Origin: Pseudoxanthomonas sp. SE1
GTDB taxonomy: Bacteria; Pseudomonadota; Gammaproteobacteria; Xanthomonadales; Xanthomonadaceae
DNA length: 64,000 nucleotides
Assembly (NCBI RefSeq): GCF_029542205.1
Contig: NZ_CP113783.1
Location: 1,169,001-1,233,000, forward strand
Direction of reading: 5' to 3'
The translations under genes were made by a program, and so were the position numbers. Shown one piece after another: positions 31,529-39,019 of the stretch. Under the pieces are notes generated by a model. That model had not been told where the DNA came from. It ran no database searches and worked only from the letters and a program-made list of their open reading frames with translations. Each line of letters opens with the position of its first letter. Within the stretch, counting starts at the first letter, position 1.

Positions 31529-32086
31529 CTAGAGCGCGTCGTCTTCGTTGCCGTCCTGCGCAGCGCTGGCGTCGGCCAGCAGCTCGCGCACTTCGCGGAA
31601 CAGTTCGCGGAACGCGCGCGGCGGCTTGTTCTTCGCGCGTTCGTCGTTGGCATTGCGTACAAGTTGCCGAAGCTTCTGCCGGTCGGCCGTGGGGAACTCG
31701 TCCAGCAGGTCCGCCAACGCCTCGTCGCCACCGGACAGCAGGCGGTCTCGCCACTGTTCCGCGCGATGCAGCAACGCCGTCTCGCGGCGCGCGGCCTCGC
31801 CACCCTCGTCCATCGCATCGCGGATCGCTTCCAGCACTTCGTCGTCCTCGCGCCGCATCTGCTTGGCGAGGAACTGCAGTTGGCGCTTGTGCGCGATATG
31901 CGAGGTGATGCGCTGCGTCTCGACGATGTGCGGCATCAGGTCTTCGGGAATCGGCAGGCGCGCCAGTTGCGCGGACGGCAGCGCCACCAGCTTCTCGGCA
32001 AGGCTGCGGATCTCCAGCGCCTCGCCCCGTTGCTGGGTGCGGCTGGGGCCGAGGAATTCGCCGGTTTCGGGGTCGCGTCCGCGCAT
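31529..32086 (-). CDS. darP: dual-action ribosomal maturation protein DarP (YjgA)
   Basis: 185 residues. [19 protein letters not shown] and [46 protein letters not shown] are the DUF615/YjgA signature; the remainder is highly charged and helical. DarP associates with late 50S precursors and helps peptidyl transferase centre maturation. ATG at 32086 has GAGAGG upstream; the frame is open a further ten codons without a better site. It is divergent from pmbA, as E. coli yjgA is next to pmbA, and its stop abuts the composite repeat. Confidence 0.94.
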   Translation of the reverse strand: MRGRDPETGEFLGPSRTQQRGEALEIRSLAEKLVALPSAQLARLPIPEDLMPHIVETQRITSHIAHKRQLQFLAKQMRREDDEVLEAIRDAMDEGGEAARRETALLHRAEQWRDRLLSGGDEALADLLDEFPTADRQKLRQLVRNANDERAKNKPPRAFRELFREVRELLADASAAQDGNEDDAL

Positions 32087-32140
32087 CGTGGAGCCTCTCT
32101 TTCGCTTCCGCCGCATCGCGTGGAAGCCTGATCCAATACC

Positions 32141-32163
32141 GATCCGGCGCCCGGGCGCGGATC
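32141..32163. repeat. GC-rich palindrome between darP and pmbA
   Basis: GATCCG, one extra G, CGCCCGGGCG, CGGATC: an almost perfect 22-base palindrome with one bulged base, centred on CCCGGG. It lies 22 bases before the TTG start of pmbA and 55 bases before the darP start on the other strand, so it could be an operator for one or both genes or an RNA hairpin near the pmbA ribosome site. No regulator is assigned. Confidence 0.5.
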
Positions 32164-32184
32164 ACAGGACACAAGGATAAAGCA

Positions 32185-33558
32185 TTGAACGCCACCGCCC
32201 TGACTTCCGCCGACGACAGCCTGGCCCGCCTGGAACGCCTGGAGGTGCTGTCGCAGCGTCTTCTCGAACGTGCCAGGGCGCAGGGCGCCACCCAGGCAGA
32301 GGTGAGCTGCAGCGAAGAAACCGGGCTCAACGTCAGCGTCCGCCTGGGCGATGTGGAAACCGTGGAGTCCACCCGTGACCGCGGCATCGGCGTGACGGTC
32401 TACTTCGGTCAGCGCAAGGGCAGTGCGAGCACGGCCGACCTGCGCGAGGAGAGCCTGGAAGCCACGGTCGCACAGGCCTGCGCCATCGCCCGCTACACCG
32501 AGGACGACGAAGCGGCCGGCCTTGCCGATGCCGCGCTGATGGCGCGTCCACAGGCGGATGGCGCGTTCCCCGACCTCGACGTCTGGCATCCCTGGGCGCT
32601 CGACATGGACCGTGCCGTGGATCTGGCGTTGGCCTGCGAAGCGGCCGGGCGCGAGGCGGACGCGCGCATCGAGAACTCCGACGGCGCATCCATCGGAAGC
32701 GGCGAAAGTCTGTCCGTCTACGCGAATTCGCACGGCTTCATCGGCCGCGAGCGCGATACGCAGCACACCATCGGCTGCGCGCTGATCGCGGGGCAGGGCG
32801 ATGGGATGCAACGGGATGGCTGGTACAGCACGGCGCTGTCGCACCTGGAACTCGAGGATCCGTCGGCCATCGGCCGCAAGGCCGCCGCGCGGACCGTGGC
32901 GCGCCTGCAGCCGCGCTCGCTGGCGACCGGCGAATACCCCGTGCTGTTCTCGGCCGAGGTCGCGCGTTCGCTGATCGGCCACCTGCTGGGCGCCGTTTCC
33001 GGCGGCGCACTGTACCGGCGCGCGAGTTTCCTGCTCGATCATGTGGGCCAGCGGATCTTTCCCGACTGGTTCGCTATCGAGGAACTGCCGCTGCTGCCGC
33101 ATGGCCTGCGCTCGGCAGCATTCGATGCCGAGGGCGTGGCGACGAAGCGTTCGCACCTGATCCGCGATGGCGTGCTTGAGCGCTACGTGCTGGGCAGTTA
33201 CTCGGCGCGCAAACTGGGCTTGCAGACCACCGGCAATGCCGGCGGCGTGCACAACCTGCAGGTGAAGGCGAACGCGGGAGATTTCGACGACCTGCTCGCC
33301 GGCATGCGCACCGGCCTGCTGGTCACCGAGCTGATGGGGCAGGGGGTGAATGCGGTGACGGGCGACTATTCGCGCGGCGCGGCAGGCTTCTGGGTGGAGA
33401 ACGGCGCGCTCGCGTACCCGGTCGACGGCATCACCATCGCCGGCAATCTCAAGGCCATCTTCGCCGGCATCGAGGCCGTGGGACGCGATGTGGACCGCCG
33501 GTCCCATGTCGGCGTCGGGTCGATCCTGGTCGGCCGGATGACCGTGGCGGGCGAATGA
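32185..33558 (+). CDS. pmbA: metalloprotease PmbA (TldE), TldD partner
   Basis: 457 residues (E. coli 450). EVSCSEETGLNVSVRLGDVETVESTRDRGIGVTVYFG, VGQRIFPDWFAIEE, GVATKRSHLIRDGVLERYVLGSYSARKLG and NAVTGDYSRGAAGFWVENG are diagnostic; there is no HExxH, as expected for the non-catalytic half of the heterodimer. The start is a TTG at 32185 with AAGGA at 32173-32177; no in-frame ATG occurs until well inside the conserved part. It shares a divergent intergenic region with darP. Confidence 0.95.
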   Translation: MNATALTSADDSLARLERLEVLSQRLLERARAQGATQAEVSCSEETGLNVSVRLGDVETVESTRDRGIGVTVYFGQRKGSASTADLREESLEATVAQACAIARYTEDDEAAGLADAALMARPQADGAFPDLDVWHPWALDMDRAVDLALACEAAGREADARIENSDGASIGSGESLSVYANSHGFIGRERDTQHTIGCALIAGQGDGMQRDGWYSTALSHLELEDPSAIGRKAAARTVARLQPRSLATGEYPVLFSAEVARSLIGHLLGAVSGGALYRRASFLLDHVGQRIFPDWFAIEELPLLPHGLRSAAFDAEGVATKRSHLIRDGVLERYVLGSYSARKLGLQTTGNAGGVHNLQVKANAGDFDDLLAGMRTGLLVTELMGQGVNAVTGDYSRGAAGFWVENGALAYPVDGITIAGNLKAIFAGIEAVGRDVDRRSHVGVGSILVGRMTVAGE

Positions 33559-33675
33559 CACCGGCCGGCGACGAGTGGCCTACGGCGACACCGTTACCCG
33601 TTATGCTTGGCATGCGGAGTGCTGCGGGGGTTCGCAGCGCTCGACCGCCCACCTCACCAACCGGGGATCCACCAG

Positions 33676-34056
33676 ATGAGCGAATTCGACAACGTCACCG
33701 CACCGCCTCCGCCGCCGGCCGCAGGCGACGCACCGCAGGACCAGCGCACCATGGCGCTGCTGTCCCACCTGCTGGGCATCGTCACCGGGCCGATCGGCGC
33801 GCTGATCATCTGGCTGATCAGCAAGGATGACGCCTCCAAGGGCTTCGTTACCGACCAGTCCAAGGAAGCGCTGAACTTCCAGATCACGGTGTTCATCGCG
33901 TTCGTGATTTCGTGGATCCTGGCGTTCGTCCTGATCGGCCTGCTGCTGATGCCGCTGATCGGTATCGCCGCGCTGGTGCTGTCGATCATCGGTGGCGTGA
34001 AGGCCAACAACGGCGAAGCGTATCGCTACCCGTTCGCGCTGCGCCTGATCAAGTAA
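33676..34056 (+). CDS. DUF4870 family membrane protein
   Basis: 126 residues. A short proline-rich N-terminus (TAPPPPPAAGDAP) precedes the conserved DQRTMALLSHLLGIVTGPIGALIIWLISKDDASKGFVTDQSKEALNFQIT and two further membrane segments; ends KANNGEAYRYPFALRLIK. This is the DUF4870/YtzD-like group with three or four helices, of unknown function. ATG at 33676; GGGGAT about ten bases upstream is a modest ribosome site. A strong terminator follows at once. Confidence 0.92.
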   Translation: MSEFDNVTAPPPPPAAGDAPQDQRTMALLSHLLGIVTGPIGALIIWLISKDDASKGFVTDQSKEALNFQITVFIAFVISWILAFVLIGLLLMPLIGIAALVLSIIGGVKANNGEAYRYPFALRLIK

Positions 34057-34077
34057 AGCGCGCGTACCGTTACATGG

Positions 34078-34105
34078 AAAAGCCCGGCAATGCCGGGCTT
34101 TTTTC
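34078..34105. terminator. bidirectional terminator between DUF4870 gene and ispA
   Basis: Stem AAAGCCCGGC/GCCGGGCTTT with a three-base loop; T-run TTTTTTC on plus and AAAA before the stem (giving TTTT on minus). Lies 22 bases after the DUF4870 stop and 25 bases past the ispA stop, so it can stop both converging transcripts. Confidence 0.9.
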
Positions 34106-34130
34106 TTTGAGCGCCGGCAGGCCCGGCGGG

Positions 34131-35009
34131 TCAATGCACGCGACGGACCGCCATTTCGCCGAGTGCGTGCAGCGCATCGGCACGCGCGTCATGGCCCACC
34201 AGCGCATCGCGCATCGCGGCAGCCAGTTCTTCCAGCTTGGCCTTCGCACCGTCCATGCCCAGCAGTGCGGGATAGGTCGACTTGGCCTGCGCCACATCCT
34301 TGCCGGCGGTCTTGCCCAGTTGCTCGGAACTGGCTTCGATGTCGAGGATGTCGTCGCGCACCTGGAACGCCAGCCCCAGCGCGGTGGCGAAATCATCCAG
34401 GCGCGCGAGCGTGCCCGTGTCGGCGCCACCGGCCTGCGCGCCCATCCGCACGGCGGCGCGGATCAGCGCGCCGGTCTTCAGTGCGTGCATGCGCTGGAGC
34501 GCGTCCAGCGTCTGCTGCGTACCGGTGGCGTCGATGTCCAGTGCCTGCCCGCCGCACATGCCGGCGGCACCGGACGCACGCGACAGCGTGGCCAGCCAGT
34601 CCACGCGCAGCAGGGCGGGTGCATCGGCGCACGCCAGGTGCTCGAACGCCAGCGTCTGCAGGGCATCGCCGGCCAGGATGGCGGTGGCTTCGTCGAAGGC
34701 GATGTGCACCGTCGGCTTGCCACGACGCAGATCGTCGTCGTCCATCGCCGGCAGGTCGTCATGCACCAGTGAATAGGCGTGGATCAGTTCGACTGCGGCG
34801 GCGGGCGCATGCAGCGTGGCTTCATCCGCCTGCAGCAGCGTGCCGCTGGCGTAGACGAGCAAGGCCCGCATGCGCTTGCCGCCCCCGAGCACGGCATGGC
34901 GCATGGCGGCGTGCAGGCGCTGAGGCGCCGCATCGGCTGCTGGCAGCACGCGGTCGAGATGGGTCTCCAGGCCCGCCGCCCACGCGGCGAAGCGGGGATC
35001 AGCGGCCAT
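34131..35009 (-). CDS. ispA: farnesyl diphosphate synthase
   Basis: 292 residues. First aspartate-rich motif [10 protein letters not shown] at 84-93 followed by RRGKPT, second motif VRDDILDIE near residue 225, and [11 protein letters not shown] near the N-terminus. It condenses isopentenyl diphosphate with dimethylallyl and geranyl diphosphate. Two residues between the Asp pairs (DDxxxxD) fit the type II (eubacterial) FPP synthases. ATG at 35009 overlaps the end of xseB by 11 bases, the usual arrangement; dxs, which often follows, is not here. Confidence 0.95.
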   Translation of the reverse strand: MAADPRFAAWAAGLETHLDRVLPAADAAPQRLHAAMRHAVLGGGKRMRALLVYASGTLLQADEATLHAPAAAVELIHAYSLVHDDLPAMDDDDLRRGKPTVHIAFDEATAILAGDALQTLAFEHLACADAPALLRVDWLATLSRASGAAGMCGGQALDIDATGTQQTLDALQRMHALKTGALIRAAVRMGAQAGGADTGTLARLDDFATALGLAFQVRDDILDIEASSEQLGKTAGKDVAQAKSTYPALLGMDGAKAKLEELAAAMRDALVGHDARADALHALGEMAVRRVH

Positions 35010-35265
35010 CGGGGGCGGGAGCGGGGGCGAATGCTTCGCCGTCCCCGGGCTGTTCCGGATCACTCAACAACCGCACGCGCAGTTCGGCCTGTTCGAGCGC
35101 CGCCTGGCATTGCCGGTACAGGCCCACGCCGCGCTCGTAGGCCGCGAGCGATGCTTCCAGGCTCAGGTCGCCGTGTTCCATCTTCTCGACCAGTTGTTCG
35201 AGTTCGTCCAGCGACTGCTCGAAGTGGGCGACGGGCGAAGCGTCGGGGGAAGTTTTCTTTGCCAT
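34999..35265 (-). CDS. xseB: exodeoxyribonuclease VII small subunit
   Basis: 88 residues. [54 protein letters not shown] is the complete two-helix XseB domain; the N-terminal [11 protein letters not shown] is basic and the last 15 residues are proline/alanine-rich. It partners XseA, which is not in the window. Its end overlaps ispA by 11 bases, indicating cotranscription. The ribosome site is weak. Confidence 0.95.
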   Translation of the reverse strand: MAKKTSPDASPVAHFEQSLDELEQLVEKMEHGDLSLEASLAAYERGVGLYRQCQAALEQAELRVRLLSDPEQPGDGEAFAPAPAPDGR

Positions 35266-35312
35266 GCCACAAGTGTGGGGATCGGTGGCGGTCAGGTCAA
35301 CGCGACGCCGAT

Positions 35313-36611
35313 TCAGCCGCGTTGCCAGACGAGGCGGGTGCCTTGCGCGCGCAGCCAGACATCGCATTCCGCCGACAGCGCCACATCGCCCGCCGCCCAC
35401 AGGCGGTCGCCCTGCCAGATGAGCGGAAGATGCCGGCGTTCCCACGGAGGAATGCCGAGCGACTGCAACACGTCCTTCAGCGCATGCTGGTGCGAACGGC
35501 CCGGCAGCGCGATGCGTTCGCCGCCCTGGCGCGCCGTCAGCCGCAGCGGTGGCCCGAAGCCGTGGTGCGGGCCCTCCAGCGACAGCGTGCCGCCATCGGG
35601 CAACAGGATCGGCGCCATTCCGTCCCACGGGGTCTGCCAGTGCACCGGCAGGGCGGGGCGCTGCCGTTCGGCATGAAGCAGGCCACGCCAGCGCCGCACG
35701 ACCGCGCCCTGCCAGGCGAATTCGGCCTGCGCGTCCGCCCGTGACGCCAGCAGGTGCGCCTGGATCTGCGCCACGCCCTCGGCCGGGAGTGGCGGCAGGG
35801 AAAGCGTTTCGATCCAGCGTCGAAGCGTGCGTGCACGCTGCGCGGGGCCGGCTGCGCGCAGCGGCGCGACATTCAAGGCGGCGGGATCCGCCGTGGCGGC
35901 GGACGCCAGGAGCTGCCCGTCCAGCGGCTCCAGCAGTTCGACGGTTTCCGCGCTGAGCATCGCGCTGCGTGCGAAGGCCGCGTCCGCGTGCGGCCAGCGC
36001 TGCCGTAGCAGGGGAAGGATCTCGTGGCGCAGGAAGTTGCGGTCGAAGTCGGTGTGCGCGTTGCTGGGATCCTCGATCCATTCCAGCGCGAATCTCCCGG
36101 CATACTCCAGCAGCGCCTCGCGCGGTGTTTCCAGCAGCGGACGCCATTGCCATCCCGGACCAAACGCGCGCCATGGCCGCATGGCCGCCAGTCCATCGGG
36201 ACCTGAGGCACGCAGTGCGCGCAACAGGAAGGTTTCCGCCTGGTCGTGGCGGTGATGCGCCGTGGCGAGGATGTCGCCGGCATCCATGACAGAGGCGAAC
36301 ACCTGCTGACGCGCGCGTCGTGCGGCGGCTTCGGTTCCCTCGCCGCGCGTGGTATCCACCTGTACATGCCGCACCTGCAGCGGTACGTCCAGCGCGGCGC
36401 ACAGGGCCGAACAGTGCGCCGCCCACACATCGGCGTCCAACTGCAGGCCATGGTGAACGTGGATTGCCGCAAGCCCGTTGCGACGATGCGATGCGTCGTA
36501 GGCCAGCCGGTGCAGCAATGCCGTGGAATCCAGTCCGCCACTCAACGCGACCCATACGCGGTTGTCGGCACGTGCGGGCAACAGGAGCAGGGGTGATGGC
36601 GCGGCATCCAT
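35313..36611 (-). CDS. tilS: tRNA(Ile)-lysidine synthase
   Basis: 432 residues. PP-loop SGGLDS at 24-29 inside [20 protein letters not shown], then [38 protein letters not shown] and [23 protein letters not shown]-terminal substrate-binding domain ends LVWQRG. It changes C34 of the CAU-anticodon tRNA-Ile to lysidine so that it reads AUA, an essential step. Forty-seven bases upstream of xseB on the same strand. Confidence 0.96.
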   Translation of the reverse strand: MDAAPSPLLLLPARADNRVWVALSGGLDSTALLHRLAYDASHRRNGLAAIHVHHGLQLDADVWAAHCSALCAALDVPLQVRHVQVDTTRGEGTEAAARRARQQVFASVMDAGDILATAHHRHDQAETFLLRALRASGPDGLAAMRPWRAFGPGWQWRPLLETPREALLEYAGRFALEWIEDPSNAHTDFDRNFLRHEILPLLRQRWPHADAAFARSAMLSAETVELLEPLDGQLLASAATADPAALNVAPLRAAGPAQRARTLRRWIETLSLPPLPAEGVAQIQAHLLASRADAQAEFAWQGAVVRRWRGLLHAERQRPALPVHWQTPWDGMAPILLPDGGTLSLEGPHHGFGPPLRLTARQGGERIALPGRSHQHALKDVLQSLGIPPWERRHLPLIWQGDRLWAAGDVALSAECDVWLRAQGTRLVWQRG

Positions 36612-36740
36612 GCACGCATGCTAGCGGCGATGCGCGCAGCTTGCAGCACAATGTGATGGGTGTTGCGGTTTTCGCTGTCGTTGACGGGATCTGAACCGGC
36701 GCACCTCGACCATGTGCATGCATGCACACGAGGAGCCGCC

Positions 36741-37688
36741 GTGAATCCTGCTTCCACAGGCACCCGCGACAACGAACGTCAACGCCAGCATGCGCTGGAT
36801 CGCTATCACGCCGTGGACACCTTGCCCGTCACGGCCTATGACGACCTGGTGGGGCTGGCTGCCATGATCTGCGGCACGCCCATCGCGGTGGTGTCGCTGA
36901 TCGACCGCGACCGGCAGTGGTTCAAGGCGCGCATCGGCCTGGATGACCATGAAACCACCCGCGACACCGCAGTGTGCGACCACGCCATCCGGCAACCGGA
37001 CGAACTGCTCGAGATATCCGACTTGAGCGAAGACCAGCGCTTCGCCGGTTTTCCCATCGTCACCGGCGATGTCAAGGCCAGGTTCTACGCCGGTATGCCG
37101 CTGGTGGCCGGCACGGGCGAGGCATTGGGCACGGTATGCGTGGTGGACACCCACCCCCGCCGCCTGAGCAACCAGCAGAAGGCTTCGTTGCGGGCGCTGG
37201 CACGGATCACTGTCGCACTGCTGGATGCCCATCGCATGCATCACGAAAGCCAGGCGGTCGTGGCGCTGCAGGACGGCAGCGAGGAGGCGTCCGTCGCACG
37301 AGGCGAGCCGTGGTGCGTGGCGATCGTGGAAGCACAGGGCATGTCCGAGGCGGCTCGCCGGCTGGGTGAGCGCACGCTGGAAAGGACCCTGCAGGAACTC
37401 GCATCCCTCTTCGACGCCTGCGTTCGCCACGACCTTGGCGACCATGTCAGTCGCGTGACCGACAGCGCCGAGTTCGTCGTCCTGCTGAAGGGAGGCAGCA
37501 CGGAGACGAGGATCGAAGCGCTGCGCAAGGCCGCACAGGCCGCGCGGCAGCGACACGGGATGGAGTTGCTGGTGGGCACGGCGTCGGCTTCTTCGGCCGA
37601 CGAGGCGTTGTTGCACGTCTACCTGCGCGCGGAGGAAGACCTCAGCCTGCAGAAGGACGCGCTTGCGTATCGTCGCGACGCAGCTTGA
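36741..37688 (+). CDS. GAF domain protein with degenerate GGDEF domain
   Basis: 315 residues. N-terminal GAF ([45 protein letters not shown] to about residue 160) of the type common before GGDEF or histidine kinases. From about 185 the sequence follows the GGDEF fold ([46 protein letters not shown]), but where GGDEF should be there is DSAEF (241-245), followed by the typical VVLLKGG. No cyclase activity is expected; it may bind c-di-GMP or act as a scaffold. GTG start at 36741 with AGGAG at 36731-36735; an upstream ATG (36660) has no ribosome site. Confidence 0.85.
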   Translation: MNPASTGTRDNERQRQHALDRYHAVDTLPVTAYDDLVGLAAMICGTPIAVVSLIDRDRQWFKARIGLDDHETTRDTAVCDHAIRQPDELLEISDLSEDQRFAGFPIVTGDVKARFYAGMPLVAGTGEALGTVCVVDTHPRRLSNQQKASLRALARITVALLDAHRMHHESQAVVALQDGSEEASVARGEPWCVAIVEAQGMSEAARRLGERTLERTLQELASLFDACVRHDLGDHVSRVTDSAEFVVLLKGGSTETRIEALRKAAQAARQRHGMELLVGTASASSADEALLHVYLRAEEDLSLQKDALAYRRDAA

Positions 37689-37703
37689 GCGGATGCCGGA
37701 TGC

Positions 37704-37892
37704 TCATCGGAGTTGCTGCAGGATGACGATGAGCGCGGCGATCCAGCAGGCACCCACGAACAGGCCCAGCACGAGATGCTGGCTGACGCCGGTGCGGTGG
37801 AAGTGCCAGCGGTTCACCGCCAGCGCCACCAGCACGGGTAACGCGAAAAGCACGGTGGGCAGCAGCCACCAGGGTAACGAAAGCAGGTCCAT
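37704..37892 (-). CDS. small two-helix membrane protein, unknown
   Basis: 62 residues: MDLLSLPWWLLPTVLFALPV starts the first helix, a short basic loop NRWHFHRTG follows, and a second helix (HLVLGLFVGACWIAALIVIL) ends five residues before the stop. No family recognised. Coding is supported by an ideal AGGAGGT site eight bases before the ATG at 37892 and by the two-helix pattern. It converges on the GAF gene (15 bases between stops), so it is probably transcribed from the short region upstream of 37892 or from the TPR gene side is excluded by orientation of spacing (TPR stop at 38007, same strand, 114 bases upstream). Confidence 0.7.
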   Translation of the reverse strand: MDLLSLPWWLLPTVLFALPVLVALAVNRWHFHRTGVSQHLVLGLFVGACWIAALIVILQQLR

Positions 37893-38006
37893 GGCCACCT
37901 CCTGCGCGTGGATCGGCGATGCGCCGATCGCTGCATGCATCATCGCGTGTCCACCGTCCCTTGGCATTGATCGCGATCAACCGTCCGTCGCCTGATGCGG
38001 GCCGGG

Positions 38007-38756
38007 CTAGTCCTGGAGCGTCGCGAGTTCGCGCTTGGCCACGGCGATCCAGTCCTGTTGCTCGCGGCGGTAGTAGCGTGGCGCCGCGTCGGATCGGTCG
38101 AGGATTTCCTGGAACACCTCGCGTGCGCGCACCTGCTCCCCGTGCCGCTTCAGCAGCAGGCCGAAGCGGGCGCGGGCTTCCTCGCCGGGATAGCCCTGCA
38201 CCACGGCTTCGTACTCGTGGATGGCGGCGGCCGCATCGGCGGTGTCCTCCACGGCGCGCGCATACAGCAGGTGGCCGTCAGCGGACCGGAAACCCGGATT
38301 GGCTGCGATCAGCGCATCCAGCGTATCGCGCGCCTTCTGCGCCTCGCCCATGCCGAACTGCGCCTTCGCCAGTCCCAGCATCAGGTCCGGCTCGGTGGCA
38401 TACAGGCCTTTGAGTGCCTGCTCGTACAGTTCGGCGGCGTGCGTGTAGTCGCCGCTGCGCAGGCTTTCTTCCGCCAGTCGGCGACGGTTCTCCGGCGTGT
38501 CCGCGGCCTTCAGCAGCCTGGCTGCGTCGCGGCGGTCGCGCTCGGGATCGATCCGGTTGCGCACGTTGCGCACCGTTCGGCGCGCCGAGGGGTTGTGCCG
38601 CAGGTCCGGCAGGATCTCGGCGATGAAGTACACGATCACCGCGATGAACGAGAACACGAGCAGGATGAAGACCCAGTAGAGCGGTCTCCCGGTGCGCACC
38701 ACGTGCACGCAGCAGACGATCTGGAGGGCGAAGGAGAGCAGGAGGAGTGGACTCAT
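38007..38756 (-). CDS. membrane-anchored tetratricopeptide repeat protein
   Basis: 249 residues. Two N-terminal hydrophobic segments (LLLLSFALQIVCCVHVV and YWVFILLVFSFIAVIVYFIAEI) resemble the PLDc_N two-helix anchor; then DPERDRRDAARLLKAADTPENRRRLAEESLRSGDYTHAAELYEQALKG and two or three further TPR units to about residue 230. It probably presents TPRs for protein contacts at the inner membrane. ATG at 38756 has no clear ribosome site; a more distal ATG at 38804 is less likely because it adds only charged residues. Upstream 263 bases to the next gene hold nothing I recognise. Confidence 0.85.
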   Translation of the reverse strand: MSPLLLLSFALQIVCCVHVVRTGRPLYWVFILLVFSFIAVIVYFIAEILPDLRHNPSARRTVRNVRNRIDPERDRRDAARLLKAADTPENRRRLAEESLRSGDYTHAAELYEQALKGLYATEPDLMLGLAKAQFGMGEAQKARDTLDALIAANPGFRSADGHLLYARAVEDTADAAAAIHEYEAVVQGYPGEEARARFGLLLKRHGEQVRAREVFQEILDRSDAAPRYYRREQQDWIAVAKRELATLQD

Positions 38757-39019
38757 GCGGGTAGCGCGGCGCCGTCGGCGGAGCGTCAAGCATCCGTCAT
38801 CCACGTGGCCGGCGCCAGCGGGTGGCAGGGAGCGGTTGAGGTTGACCGCCTCCGCCCGCGTGCGGACCCGCGGGTTGTGCGGCATCGGTCACAGCGGCAT
38901 GGACATGCCTCTGCGACCATGCCGCGTCCCGCCATTGGATGGCGTGCCACCGCATCTCGGGGAGAGAGGCCGTGGCGCCGCCGACGTTCCCCACGCGTCC
39001 CCAAGGAATCGGTATCCCG

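Noticed and set aside
38757..39019. 263-base gap between the TPR gene and the di-heme gene as a possible small RNA
   Set aside because: Neither a terminator-like hairpin with T-run nor a convincing promoter pair was seen.
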